From contig CALFER010000024.1 in NCBI GenBank assembly GCA_937951895.1, positions 83,572 through 147,571 on the forward strand: a DNA stretch of 64,000 nt. The letters run 5' to 3'. Below are positions 1-8,682 of this stretch, piece by piece. How positions within the stretch are numbered: position 1 is the stretch's first letter; every line of letters begins with the position of its first letter. The stretch is from an uncultured bacterium (GTDB taxonomy: Bacteria > CSSED10-310 > CALFER01). A model generated the notes under the pieces. That model was not told where the DNA came from and ran no database searches. It saw only the letters and a program-made list of their open reading frames with translations. Position numbers and translations under genes: made by a program.

Positions 1-703
1 AAAGAATGAACAGCATCGTACCCGGCTCATGCAGAAGGACAATCAGCAGAATGACGATGAAGAAAAGGGTTCCCAAGGGACGTTTCTGTTTCCAATCCAC
101 ATCCTTGAAGGATCGGAACCTGAATTTGGAAACCATCAGAAACGACAGTGCATAAACGATCCCGAGAACGATGATCGAGACCATTCGGCTTTCGATCTTC
201 GGTGAGATCAAGACCAGTGATGCAACACAAGCCGCGGCGGCCGGAATGGGTAATCCGATGAAGTAGCGAACCGATTTGAATTCCTTATCTTCCTCCAGCA
301 CGTTGAAACGGGCCAACCGGATCGCACCGCAACCCAGGAACAAAAAAGCGGGGATCCAGCCGGATCGATGGAAATCCTTCAGCGCCCAACAGAACGCCAG
401 GATACCCGGAGCGATTCCGAAGGAAATCACATCTGCAATCGAGTCGAGTTGTGCACCGAAAGCGCTTGTGGAATTCGTCATCCTGGCGATCCGGCCGTCC
501 ACACTGTCCAGAAGCGCTGCAGCGATGAGCAATAGCGCCGCCCGTATGAAAAACGCCGAAGGATCCGGATTCCGGAAATGCGTGATGACCGTGATCATCG
601 AATAAAAGCCGCAGAAAATATTGCCCAGGGTCATCAGAGACGGTAACAGGTAGATTCCCCGCGGGATGACATTCGGAATCGGTTTGAGTTTCGACTTGTT
701 CAT
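1..703 (-). CDS. pssA: CDP-diacylglycerol--serine O-phosphatidyltransferase (3' end outside window)
   Basis: This membrane enzyme joins CDP-diacylglycerol and serine to make phosphatidylserine, which the adjacent psd product decarboxylates to phosphatidylethanolamine. About 234 residues are visible and the frame is open at the window edge. The CDP-alcohol phosphotransferase signature is complete: DSVDGRIARM is followed by G-x3-D-x3-D in FGAQLDSIAD (about residues 65-90). Several hydrophobic segments follow. The start is the ATG at 703, five bases after the psd stop, so the two genes are surely co-transcribed. The N-terminus MNKSKLKPIPNVIPRGIYLLPS fits the bacterial PssA family. What is missing is only the C-terminal end. 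The family call is firm. Confidence 0.93.
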   Translation of the reverse strand, partial: MNKSKLKPIPNVIPRGIYLLPSLMTLGNIFCGFYSMITVITHFRNPDPSAFFIRAALLLIAAALLDSVDGRIARMTNSTSAFGAQLDSIADVISFGIAPGILAFCWALKDFHRSGWIPAFLFLGCGAIRLARFNVLEEDKEFKSVRYFIGLPIPAAAACVASLVLISPKIESRMVSIIVLGIVYALSFLMVSKFRFRSFKDVDWKQKRPLGTLFFIVILLIVLLHEPGTMLFIL

Positions 704-707
704 CGCA

Positions 708-1370
708 TCACTTCTCTTTCTGATCGGCTGCAACCGAGGGTTTCAGAGCGATCGCCAGCCGCGAGATGCCAGCTTGAACGCGATCCCCGATTCCGACCTC
801 GATCCTGCAGGAGTCCGGAATGTACAGATCGACGCGTGAACCGAGTTTGATCATGCCGATCCTCGCGCCGCGTTCAACATTCCGGGCGGGGGAGACATAC
901 GTGACAATCCGGCGAGCCACCAGGCCGGCGACAAGGCGAATCTTCATCTCCCCAATCGAGGTGCATATAATCATCTCGGTCCGTTCATTCTCGGTCGATG
1001 ATGCCGGGTTCCATGCAGCCAGAAACTTCCCTTTGTAGCTCTCGATCGATCGGACCATGCCGGTAAATGGCATCCGGTTGACATGCACACTGAAAACATT
1101 CATGAAAATCGATATCTTCACATGCTGTCGAAACTCGTCGCCACCTTCCGATGGAGCGATTTCGATGATCCTGCCGTCAGCCGGCGCCAAAATCGCCGAC
1201 TCTGCTTCCCATGAAATCCGCTCGGGATCCCTGAAAAAATTGATGAGGAATGCTGTCAGTATCCAGAGCGGCAGCGACCAGAGCAGGCCGAGCCAGAGCC
1301 AGAGTGCGACGGCCAGGCACAAGGGAATGCCAATCCATGGAATGCCCGCTCGGGCAATGGGGATTTTCAT
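708..1370 (-). CDS. psd: phosphatidylserine decarboxylase proenzyme
   Basis: Decarboxylates phosphatidylserine to phosphatidylethanolamine at the inner membrane. At 220 residues it is the short form of the family. Two hydrophobic stretches lie at residues 10-45, followed by NFFRDPER, typical of short PSDs. The pyruvoyl cofactor would arise by autocleavage in the LGS triplet of GMIKLGSRVDLYIP (about residue 175), and the ser/val context matches known enzymes. The conserved FMNVFSVHVNRMPFTG stretch (about residue 90) is also present. Its ATG overlaps the stop of the upstream DUF465 gene (ATGA) and pssA follows after five bases, giving a three-gene unit for phospholipid synthesis. Confidence 0.95.
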   Translation of the reverse strand: MKIPIARAGIPWIGIPLCLAVALWLWLGLLWSLPLWILTAFLINFFRDPERISWEAESAILAPADGRIIEIAPSEGGDEFRQHVKISIFMNVFSVHVNRMPFTGMVRSIESYKGKFLAAWNPASSTENERTEMIICTSIGEMKIRLVAGLVARRIVTYVSPARNVERGARIGMIKLGSRVDLYIPDSCRIEVGIGDRVQAGISRLAIALKPSVAADQKEK

Positions 1371-1603
1371 GATTTCTTCTCACTGTTCTGGTACTCACGG
1401 AGTCGAATCTGGATCTGATCGAGCAACACCAGTTTCTGTTTTTTCAGTACCCGAATCCGTTGCTCTTCAGCCGGAATCAGACAATGCTGATGACTGAGTG
1501 CTTCGGTTTCACGATCCAATTCCCTGTGCTGCTCCACCCACATCCTGAATTCAGGATCCAACTCCATCAACCGTTCCACTCGATCCGACTTCTCGAACAC
1601 CAT
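1367..1603 (-). CDS. DUF465 (YdcH-like) small coiled-coil protein
   Basis: A 78-residue, highly charged helical protein beginning MVFEKSDRVERLMELDPEF. The pattern of a leading helix, EFRMWVEQHRELDRETEAL, then a Leu/Lys-rich second helix (RVLKKQKLVLLDQIQIRL) matches the DUF465/YdcH family, whose function is unknown. The frame is open further upstream, but that part would overlap the divergent HAD gene, and a good ribosome-binding site (GGAGG, eight bases away) precedes the ATG at 1603. Its TGA overlaps the psd start. A role in phospholipid synthesis is suggested only by this coupling. Confidence 0.8.
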   Translation of the reverse strand: MVFEKSDRVERLMELDPEFRMWVEQHRELDRETEALSHQHCLIPAEEQRIRVLKKQKLVLLDQIQIRLREYQNSEKKS

Positions 1604-1729
1604 TCCCCATTTCCTCCGTTTCCAGACCACAGCTCTATCAAAAAGACCTCGCAATTTCAAAGTTTGTGATCCTCCTGCTCCCCTCGATTCAGGCTGGCTT
1701 CCGCCCCCCGACTGTGTCACAATCGCCGC

Positions 1730-2389
1730 ATGAGCTTCAGATGGATCTTTTTCGATGTGGATGGCACGTTGACAAGTCAACACAGCGTCTGGGAATACCT
1801 TCATCGGGAACTCGGTATCTGGGAATCCCAGGGGAAAATCAACCTCGCTCTTTTCAGAACCGGACGCATTTCGTATCCCGAATTCGCACGGCGGGATGCA
1901 GCCGGATACACGGGAATTCACCGCTCCGAATTCGACCGGATGCTGGATCGAATCCCTATCAGACCCGGTGTCGATCGGTGTTTTCGCGAACTGCGTGAAC
2001 GCGGCATGCGGATTGGTCTGATCTCAACCGGGCTCGACATTCTCGTGAACAGATTCCAACCGGTCGATCTGGCTGTCTCGAACGAGTTGCTCTTCGAGAA
2101 CGACGTCTGTACCGGTGAGGTGGTCGTCCATCTTCCGATCGATGCGAAGGCCGATTGTGTTCGCCGTTTCCGTGCCATGCACTCGATTGATTGCCGGGAA
2201 ATCGTGTCGGTGGGAGATAGTATCGGCGACATCGGCATGATGCATCAATCCGGCTTGAAAATCGCCGTTCATCCCTGCGATCCGGCTCTGCTCGATGTCT
2301 GTGATTTCTGCCTGCTGGATTCGGATCTGAATCGGATTCCGGAACTGATCAGGAGCTCGAAGCAGGCGCAGCGGGAGTTCGTTCGATAA
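1730..2389 (+). CDS. HAD-superfamily phosphatase, phosphoserine-phosphatase-like
   Basis: A 219-residue HAD hydrolase. Motif I is DVDGTLT (residues 8-14, nucleophile Asp8 and acid/base Asp10), motif II is the Thr in LISTGLD (about residue 103), motif III is probably the Lys in DAKADCVRRF, and motif IV is VGDSIGDIGMM (about residue 165). The helical cap inserted between motifs I and II (WEYLHRELGIWESQGK onward) is of the type seen in SerB-like phosphatases, so the substrate is likely a small phosphorylated metabolite such as phosphoserine. It is divergent from the DUF465-psd-pssA unit and its 3' end overlaps the convergent M29-like gene by 41 bases. Confidence 0.8.
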   Translation: MSFRWIFFDVDGTLTSQHSVWEYLHRELGIWESQGKINLALFRTGRISYPEFARRDAAGYTGIHRSEFDRMLDRIPIRPGVDRCFRELRERGMRIGLISTGLDILVNRFQPVDLAVSNELLFENDVCTGEVVVHLPIDAKADCVRRFRAMHSIDCREIVSVGDSIGDIGMMHQSGLKIAVHPCDPALLDVCDFCLLDSDLNRIPELIRSSKQAQREFVR

Positions 2390-3437
2390 GCTGGCCGCGT
2401 TCGATGATCGATACCCCGTCGATACGAACGGTCGCAGAAGAATCGATCAGATTCCAGAACAGATCGGAAAAGTTTTCGCCTCCGAATATCAGATTCGACC
2501 CGATGCTGACATGAACGCTCCCCTGGCATCGAACATCGGTGATGTCACACCCGATGATCGATCCGATGCCCGGATTCAGGCCGATACCGAAACCGGCGAT
2601 CTTGTCCTTGTCGCCATATGCCCCGTCCAAACGCTGGGCGAACAGGGAGAGATTTTCTTCCGCGCTGCTCGAGACAATCTGTCCGTTCCTGATTTGAAGA
2701 TGGAGATTTCGGACGACTTTGCCGTTGATGTGCAACCGATCGAACAGAACCTCACCCTGGATGGTCGATTCCATGGGTGAAACAAATACGGACCCGGCCG
2801 GCAGTGTCCAGGATCCGTCTTCGATGTAGATCGATCGCGTGCCGATTCTGAACTCCAGGCGACATGCATCATCTCCCGTCAGAACCTCGACGCGGGTCTT
2901 CGCCGATTTCAGCAGATCGACGAAACGCTTGCATTGTTTTCGCAGTTTTTCATAGTCGATCTCGAGGCTGCTCCAGAGCGTATCGCTGAAAACTTTCATC
3001 GGCACCCTGAAGTGTCGGGCGAGTTCGGTGGTGGGGAGATAAACCGTCGAACGGGATCTCTGGTTGATCTTCTCAACGATGGGGCGCCGGGCTTCATGCG
3101 CGGTCCGGAGACGCGTCTTCGGAACATCGGGAAAGGATGCATCCGGCGCATCCGTAACAATATTGATATGGCGGTGGATGTCCTTGATCCACTTCAACAT
3201 CTGAGGAGGTGTTCGACCGAGATACTTCTCGGGAACTTCCTTCAGAAACCGTTTTCGATAGGTTGGGTTCTGAAGGCGGATGGTCGGAAACGCTCCCGAT
3301 TTGGACACCTCAAGTGTAAATTCATCGAGGAAATCCATGTATTTACGTTCACCGGTAAGCGTAACCTCGATGACTTCATTTTCCTTGATACGAAGAGCAT
3401 TGCGGACCAGTATGGCTGCGAGCCGATTGAATTCCAT
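2349..3437 (-). CDS. M29 aminopeptidase (AmpS/AmpT) homologue with replaced metal ligands
   Basis: A 362-residue protein with the full M29 (thermophilic metalloaminopeptidase) architecture: an N-terminal domain starting MEFNRLAAILVRNALRIKENEVI and a C-terminal domain with LPAGSVFVSPMESTIQGEVLFD, AGFGIGLNPG, GSVHVSIG and NFSDLFWNLID. In active members these blocks contain P-x-EE-V, a Glu before the GIG/ALV strand, a His in the VHIALG-type block and N-x-S-x2-H-x-D. Here the Glu pair is GS, the next Glu is absent and H-x-D is F-x-N; only the His of GSVHVSIG remains. It is therefore probably not a metallopeptidase. The ATG at 3437 is preceded by AGGAG; a longer reading frame upstream has no such support. 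Confidence 0.8.
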   Translation of the reverse strand: MEFNRLAAILVRNALRIKENEVIEVTLTGERKYMDFLDEFTLEVSKSGAFPTIRLQNPTYRKRFLKEVPEKYLGRTPPQMLKWIKDIHRHINIVTDAPDASFPDVPKTRLRTAHEARRPIVEKINQRSRSTVYLPTTELARHFRVPMKVFSDTLWSSLEIDYEKLRKQCKRFVDLLKSAKTRVEVLTGDDACRLEFRIGTRSIYIEDGSWTLPAGSVFVSPMESTIQGEVLFDRLHINGKVVRNLHLQIRNGQIVSSSAEENLSLFAQRLDGAYGDKDKIAGFGIGLNPGIGSIIGCDITDVRCQGSVHVSIGSNLIFGGENFSDLFWNLIDSSATVRIDGVSIIERGQLIERTPAAPASSS

Positions 3438-3560
3438 CCATGTCTCCTCTGAGAAAAACAGCTTTATTCTACCGGAAGCGGATGGATTCGACAACAGAAA
3501 TCGCAAGAGACTTGTCGCCCGACGGCATCGATCGACGTTCAGTCAGGCGGATCGCAATGA

Positions 3561-5387
3561 TCACGAAGGAGTAGCGGCGCTGAGGTCGGAGTCTTGCAGT
3601 TTGATCAACTCGGCCACACTCTCCCGGGAAATCTCGAAAACAACCGGAATATCCTTCACCATCCCGAAAACACTTTTACCATCGTCGGTCGTTCGACCCA
3701 GCAAAATGTGCATGCGGGTGCCGTTCTTCTGCCCGATCCCGATCGTCAAACCTGCAGGAACCAACCCATACTCCGCCTGGTTCTCAACCGATTCGGACGC
3801 GATTCGCACCATCGTGAGATTCAACAGGTTCCATGCGATGTCATCCAACGCGGATTGCTCGAGAGCATACCCTTTGGGCTCGACGATGGAGTATCGTGAC
3901 CGGGCAGCTTCGATCCTGAGTTTCCCGCGGGAATTTTCGATCGTGATGTCCGACAGTTCGTCACGTGTGAGTTTGACGATCCTCTTGTCACGGAAATCAA
4001 ACTCGCTCTTGATCAACCGAGCCACATCGGATTCCGATATCCCGAACACGACATCCGAGCCTGTCGAGCGGATCCAACGGCCTGATCCGGATAACGGCCT
4101 GCCCCCGATCACAATCTCGTAAGCGCGCGATTCGGTTCCCTTCGGAGTGAGCGTGATTCTTGCGAACAGCTCGCCAAAATCCTCAGAATCGGGTTTGGTC
4201 GATGTTCCGCGCAGATACACCAGGTCGGACAGATAAGCGCCGACGGCAACCGAATCCGTCGGAATCACCCTCGGTTCGACACATGTCCACGTTTCATCCG
4301 TGTCCGTATCGACGGCCTGACGTTCAAGCGTGAGCCTGGCGCCGTCATGCTCGATCGCGATCCGTTCGATCTCGGAGCGCTCGAAGCTGCACACATCTTT
4401 GTTCCTGTAAGTGAAGGGGTCGTGTGAGAACCGGTCCACAAAGTCATTTCCGACGGTGAAGACGACGGATCGTGAAGCCTGTTTCGCAAACCGGAACTTA
4501 CCCCCGGAGTCGGATACGGCCCCAACGAGAATCGATTCCGGATCGTCATCCGCATTGCTGCCGGACACGCGAAGGGTCAGATATGGCGCATCCAGGCCAA
4601 ACCGTGCCAGATCGGAAGGGTTCTCATCGATGAACGCCTGCGCTTCCTGGTTTTGAATGGAACCGGTCAGCTCACTGATCCGCGATACATCTCCCGGCGC
4701 TTCGACGGGCTGTGCAACACGCCATTGATCCGGTCCGTCGGACAGCAGAATCGGCGCTTGCCCGGCCAGATGAACCTCGAGTTCGCGAATCGAATCGAAC
4801 CGGGAGATCAGGATCCGGCGGTCCCGGTAGAAGTCCCCCCCCCTGGTCAACCGGTTTCGGATTTCGTTTGAGACCAGCCGTGTTCTGTCGTCGCGCGAAG
4901 ACCGGGCATACACATACTGCCCGGAGGGATTCTCATTCCCGATTTCGATTCGGTGATCCGTCGAAACACCTTCAGCATTCATCGAAGCGACCAGAATCGT
5001 GAGTGCGGGATGATCGAGTCCGAAGGTGTCAGGAGTTCCCCCTTCGAGCGTTTTAGTTGACGGCAACTCCACGATTTCGCGCACCAGCGATTCCACAACT
5101 GTCTTGCTCGCCGGCACAGCCAATGGTGCTTCCAACCGCCACTGGTCTCCGGATTTCGACAGCACGATCGAAGCAGCCGCATCGTTGACCGGCACGGTGC
5201 GATCCGTCGCCGCGCTCCGCGCGATGGTCAGTCGATAGACGGTCTCGGGAACGATCCCGGGAAGCAACCGGCTTTCTTCGCTCTTTTTCTCGATCCGCAC
5301 CGCCTCACCCCTCACATCGAAAAAATAATACCAGCAACCCAATGCGATGAGGATTGCCGTGAGAATCAGGTTGGTCCACCACCTCAT
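3561..5387 (-). CDS. membrane-anchored DUF4340 protein of the Gld-type ABC operon
   Basis: A 608-residue protein with one N-terminal membrane anchor (WWTNLILTAILIALGCWYYFF) and a large exported part made of repeated beta-rich DUF4340 units. Recurrent phrases such as LDHPALTILV, LDAPYLTLRV and YGLVPAGLTIGI end successive units at roughly residues 125, 275 and 550. Proteins of this kind lie next to GldG-like proteins and are thought to be accessory to the transporter. The ATG overlaps the stop of the GldG-like gene, so it is the last gene of the four-gene operon. Its exact role is not known. Confidence 0.85.
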   Translation of the reverse strand: MRWWTNLILTAILIALGCWYYFFDVRGEAVRIEKKSEESRLLPGIVPETVYRLTIARSAATDRTVPVNDAAASIVLSKSGDQWRLEAPLAVPASKTVVESLVREIVELPSTKTLEGGTPDTFGLDHPALTILVASMNAEGVSTDHRIEIGNENPSGQYVYARSSRDDRTRLVSNEIRNRLTRGGDFYRDRRILISRFDSIRELEVHLAGQAPILLSDGPDQWRVAQPVEAPGDVSRISELTGSIQNQEAQAFIDENPSDLARFGLDAPYLTLRVSGSNADDDPESILVGAVSDSGGKFRFAKQASRSVVFTVGNDFVDRFSHDPFTYRNKDVCSFERSEIERIAIEHDGARLTLERQAVDTDTDETWTCVEPRVIPTDSVAVGAYLSDLVYLRGTSTKPDSEDFGELFARITLTPKGTESRAYEIVIGGRPLSGSGRWIRSTGSDVVFGISESDVARLIKSEFDFRDKRIVKLTRDELSDITIENSRGKLRIEAARSRYSIVEPKGYALEQSALDDIAWNLLNLTMVRIASESVENQAEYGLVPAGLTIGIGQKNGTRMHILLGRTTDDGKSVFGMVKDIPVVFEISRESVAELIKLQDSDLSAATPS

Positions 5388-6814
5388 CCCGCTTTCCTCC
5401 GTTCATAAATCCGGATCCCGCCCCAACCCAGAATCATCAGGGGCAACAGCACGACGGGAATCCAGAAAGCCAGTGCGACCTGTGATTCAGTCAGGTTGAG
5501 GGGTTGGTGGAGTTTTTCGACCGGAGGAATCGCGATCAGATCGGTTTCATCGGTCAGATAGTGGAAGGCGTTCATCATGAAAGCCGTGTGGACGGGATTG
5601 GTCATCATGAAGTAATTGTCCGCGAAATCGGAGTCGCCGATCGCGATGACACGGGTCCTGGCAACACTTCCGGAATCGGAGGCACGGGCGGGATCGGATT
5701 GCCCCGACAGAGTCTCGGAGACGACCGCGATCGGAACCGGCCCCTTGATGTCCTCGGATTCGTTCAGCTCAGGCTTAAAATTCTCCAGATTCGAGAGGTT
5801 CGTTTCCGCCCAGGCATGTTCCGAAGTACGGGCCAGAGTCACGAGTGTCATTCCTGCGGGGGGTTCTTCGGCGGGAGTCACGCTTCTCGCGAGATTCAGA
5901 ATGAGCAGGTAGTTGAAGTTCCGAGTGATCGGGTGATCCCCGTAATCCCCGATGACCGGTTGCAGCACATGTTGAAATCCATTTGGATCGACGATCAGAT
6001 CGTTGCCGACAGTGATGCCGTACTTCGTGAGCAGGGCGACCAGATTCGGGCAGGAGATCTGCGGATCGATCGCGACTATGAGATTGCCTCCGCGGTCGAG
6101 ATAGGTCTGGATTGCATCGAGTTCATCGCGGGATGGATCAATCGTGGGACCGACGATGCCGAGCGCGGCACAGTTTTCAGGAACGGTTTTTTCAGAAACG
6201 AGATTCAACTCCGAGACACCGTAGTTGGCGTTCTCGAGACCGGATCGAAGAGAATGTCCGCCGGTTGCTTCTTCCGAATCGAGATCTTTTTCGCCGTGCC
6301 CCGTCAGCAGGTAGACCGTCTTGGCCGCGTCGCCGCGCGTCAACTTCAGAATCGCATTCGTCAGGTCGTTTTCCGTTGCGGACGTAATCTTGCGGTAGCC
6401 ATCTTCATACTCGGTATCCCGGGTCAGAACCGTCACCGAGTAGGCCTCTCCGGGATCGATCTTGAACTGCTGCGCTTTCAAGGGTTCGCGATCGATATCG
6501 ATGAACTGGAACGTGAACCGGTCCGATTGCGCGGCGTACCGTTCCAGCAGATCCCTGATCTGAAGATGCATCGGCTCGGTTTCGTTCACAAAACAATAGG
6601 CTTTGATCGGTTCTTTGAGCGTGTTCAGGATGTTCACGGTCTGTTCCGACAGGGAATGACGTTTGTTTCCGGTGACATCGAACCGCGCGTTGTGCTTGAC
6701 CGCGAGTAGTTGAATGATGATCAGGATGGCCAGAACCATGATGGTTGACAGCCCGGCATGTATCCTCCGGCCCGTGAAATGCATGCTCCCCGTGGTATTC
6801 TCTGAGTTCGCCAT
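5384..6814 (-). CDS. GldG-like ABC transporter auxiliary protein
   Basis: About 476 residues, anchored by a TM helix near each end (LSTIMVLAILIIIQLLAV at about residue 25; LAFWIPVVLLPLMILGWGG near the C-terminus, then basic residues). The periplasmic part begins RFDVTGNKRHSLSEQTVNIL, the hallmark of the GldG/ABC-type uncharacterised transport family, and includes the glutamine-amidotransferase-like fold segment VYLLTGHGEKDLDSEE. The ATG at 6814 follows GAGG by six bases; a TTG at 6820 would overlap the permease stop. It probably works with the ATPase and permease. Such operons occur also in bacteria that do not glide, so motility should not be assumed. Confidence 0.87.
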   Translation of the reverse strand: MANSENTTGSMHFTGRRIHAGLSTIMVLAILIIIQLLAVKHNARFDVTGNKRHSLSEQTVNILNTLKEPIKAYCFVNETEPMHLQIRDLLERYAAQSDRFTFQFIDIDREPLKAQQFKIDPGEAYSVTVLTRDTEYEDGYRKITSATENDLTNAILKLTRGDAAKTVYLLTGHGEKDLDSEEATGGHSLRSGLENANYGVSELNLVSEKTVPENCAALGIVGPTIDPSRDELDAIQTYLDRGGNLIVAIDPQISCPNLVALLTKYGITVGNDLIVDPNGFQHVLQPVIGDYGDHPITRNFNYLLILNLARSVTPAEEPPAGMTLVTLARTSEHAWAETNLSNLENFKPELNESEDIKGPVPIAVVSETLSGQSDPARASDSGSVARTRVIAIGDSDFADNYFMMTNPVHTAFMMNAFHYLTDETDLIAIPPVEKLHQPLNLTESQVALAFWIPVVLLPLMILGWGGIRIYERRKAG

Positions 6815-6816
6815 GT

Positions 6817-7587
6817 TCAACCTCGAAGCTTCCGTGCGATCAGCACACGATGAGACAGGAACAGGAAGAGACCGCTCATCGAGATGAAATAGATGATGTC
6901 CTGGCTGTTCAGAACGCCCTTGACGAGCGGATCGTAATGCTCAATGATCGACACATACTTGAAGACACCGGACAGCATCCCGCCATCGGATCCGCCGCCG
7001 GTCCATCCGATAATCCACAACACCAGATTGATTCCGAATGCAAAGAGAGCCGCGATGATCTGATTATCCGTCATGGATGAGGTGAACACTCCAATCGACA
7101 GGAATACGGCTCCCATGAGAAAGAACCCGAGATAAGCGGTCAGGAACGGTCCGATCTCGGGGTTACCCGTAAAGTAAAGAAAAATCGGATAACAGGATGT
7201 GAGCGCAGTCATGATGACAAGGAATGTCAGGCACGCGAGAAACTTGCCCAGGATGATCTCGGTGTCCCGTACCGGATACGACAGGAGCAGTTCGATGGTT
7301 CCGGATCGTTTTTCTTCGGAGAACAGCCGCATGGTCAGAGCCGGTGACATGAAAAGAAGGATCACGCAGATGTTATCGAATAGAGGCCGGATGAAATCCT
7401 CCGCGAGAATCAACTGCCCGAAACTGGGATTCTGGAGACTCATCGCTGAAGCCTGTGCGTAGAACACGACATTCGAGTAAAAAATCATACCGGTCACGAT
7501 CATGAACACAGCCATCACGATATAGGCGATGGGGGAGATGAAGTAGGATCCGAGTTCGCGGTTGAAGATGGTTAAAAACCGGTTCAT
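6817..7587 (-). CDS. ABC-2 type permease (GldF-like)
   Basis: A 256-residue integral membrane protein with six predicted TM segments, starting MNRFLTIFNRELGSYFISPIAYIVMAVF. The conserved cytoplasmic stretch RLFSEEKRSGTIELLLSYPVRDTEIILGKF (about residues 85-115) is the ABC-2 permease coupling region and closely fits the GldF/NosY class. The ATG overlaps the stop of the ATPase gene, and AAGGAG lies nine bases upstream. It would form the membrane channel or flippase partner of the ATPase encoded upstream; the substrate cannot be read from sequence. Confidence 0.9.
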   Translation of the reverse strand: MNRFLTIFNRELGSYFISPIAYIVMAVFMIVTGMIFYSNVVFYAQASAMSLQNPSFGQLILAEDFIRPLFDNICVILLFMSPALTMRLFSEEKRSGTIELLLSYPVRDTEIILGKFLACLTFLVIMTALTSCYPIFLYFTGNPEIGPFLTAYLGFFLMGAVFLSIGVFTSSMTDNQIIAALFAFGINLVLWIIGWTGGGSDGGMLSGVFKYVSIIEHYDPLVKGVLNSQDIIYFISMSGLFLFLSHRVLIARKLRG

Positions 7588-8546
7588 TCCACTGCTCCTT
7601 CCGGTTCGCGCGTGACGAGCTGAATGAAGATATCCTCCAATGTCATGGTCTCACTCGAGAGCTCGAACAGTTCCCATCCCTTCTGTACGATCCGGGACGC
7701 GATCTGAGGCCGCAAATCCATATCGGTCGATGATTCGATTCGAACGGTGATCCGGTTGCCGGCTGCCGTTCCCTGCGTGTCGCCAGGTTCACAGGTCCGG
7801 ACGCCTGGAATCGAGCGGCAGAGCGACAGAAAATCGTCGCGAGGCGCTCCCGCAACGATGCGGATGACGGATTGCTTCTGGAGGCTTCGATTGAGATTGG
7901 CCGGGGTATCGACGGCCACGACACTGCCCCGGTTGATGATGATGACCCGCTCGCAGATCATCGACACCTCCGGAAGAATGTGGGTCGACAGGATGATGGT
8001 GCGTTCGCCGCCGAGTTCGCGAATGAGATTCCGGATTTCGATGATCTGTTTGGGATCAAGGCCTTCGGTTGGTTCATCCAGAACGAGAACCGGCGGATTC
8101 GCCGTCAGCGCCTGCGCGATTCCGACACGCTGCCGGTATCCCTTTGACAGCTTTCCGATCAGGCGGTTCCGAACGGAAGTCAGACCGCACCGGGCGAGCG
8201 TTTCGGTGAGGTGAGCTTCCCGTTTCGCCTTCGGCACTCCCTTCAGACGCGCGATGAATCCGAGATAATCTTCGACATGCATGTCACGATAGAGAGGAAC
8301 GGATTCCGGCAGATAACCGATCATTGCCCGTGCTTTGAGCGGCTGTTCATCCACATCGAAATCTCCGATCCGTACCGAACCCTGTGTGGCGGTGAGAATA
8401 CCGGTGATGATCCGCATCGCCGTTGTCTTTCCCGCGCCGTTCGGACCCAGGAAACCGAGCACTTCGCCGGGCCTGACCGTAAACGACACATCGTTCAGCG
8501 CGCGGGTGACACCGAACTGTTTGGAAACATTTCTGACTTCGATCAT
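7584..8546 (-). CDS. ABC transporter ATP-binding protein (GldA-like)
   Basis: A 320-residue ATPase, first gene of the operon. Walker A is GPNGAGKTT (about residue 34), the ABC signature is LSKGYRQRVGIAQAL (about residue 133), and Walker B with the catalytic Glu is VLVLDEPTEGLDP. The switch His is in ILSTHILPEV. The C-terminal 80 residues form the extra domain often seen in ATPases that partner with ABC-2 permeases. A strong GGAGG lies 12 bases before the start, a little far. The family is certain; the cargo is not. Confidence 0.92.
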   Translation of the reverse strand: MIEVRNVSKQFGVTRALNDVSFTVRPGEVLGFLGPNGAGKTTAMRIITGILTATQGSVRIGDFDVDEQPLKARAMIGYLPESVPLYRDMHVEDYLGFIARLKGVPKAKREAHLTETLARCGLTSVRNRLIGKLSKGYRQRVGIAQALTANPPVLVLDEPTEGLDPKQIIEIRNLIRELGGERTIILSTHILPEVSMICERVIIINRGSVVAVDTPANLNRSLQKQSVIRIVAGAPRDDFLSLCRSIPGVRTCEPGDTQGTAAGNRITVRIESSTDMDLRPQIASRIVQKGWELFELSSETMTLEDIFIQLVTREPEGAVE

Positions 8547-8634
8547 GCTTGCAAATCTCCTCCAATGAAACCGATGCCACTATTTGCCACAGTGCGATGA
8601 ATTTGACAACACGGATTCGCGGAAAAACCGACGG

Positions 8635-8662
8635 GATCACGCGCTGTCGCGCATGATCCCGG
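8635..8662 (-). terminator. probable rho-independent terminator after the Do protease gene
   Basis: A 12-base-pair stem (11 matches) with a four-base loop, GGGATCATGCGC / GCGCGTGATCCC read on the minus strand, lies 21 bases past the stop of the protease gene. A run of five T follows nine bases later, so the tract is displaced from the stem. It separates the protease gene from the downstream ABC operon. Confidence 0.5.
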
Positions 8663-8682
8663 TCCAATCAAACGAAATCCGG

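Noticed and set aside
5504..6709. 401-codon plus-strand frame
   Set aside because: It is antisense to the GldG-like gene, has no family features, and the minus-strand protein has clear motifs.
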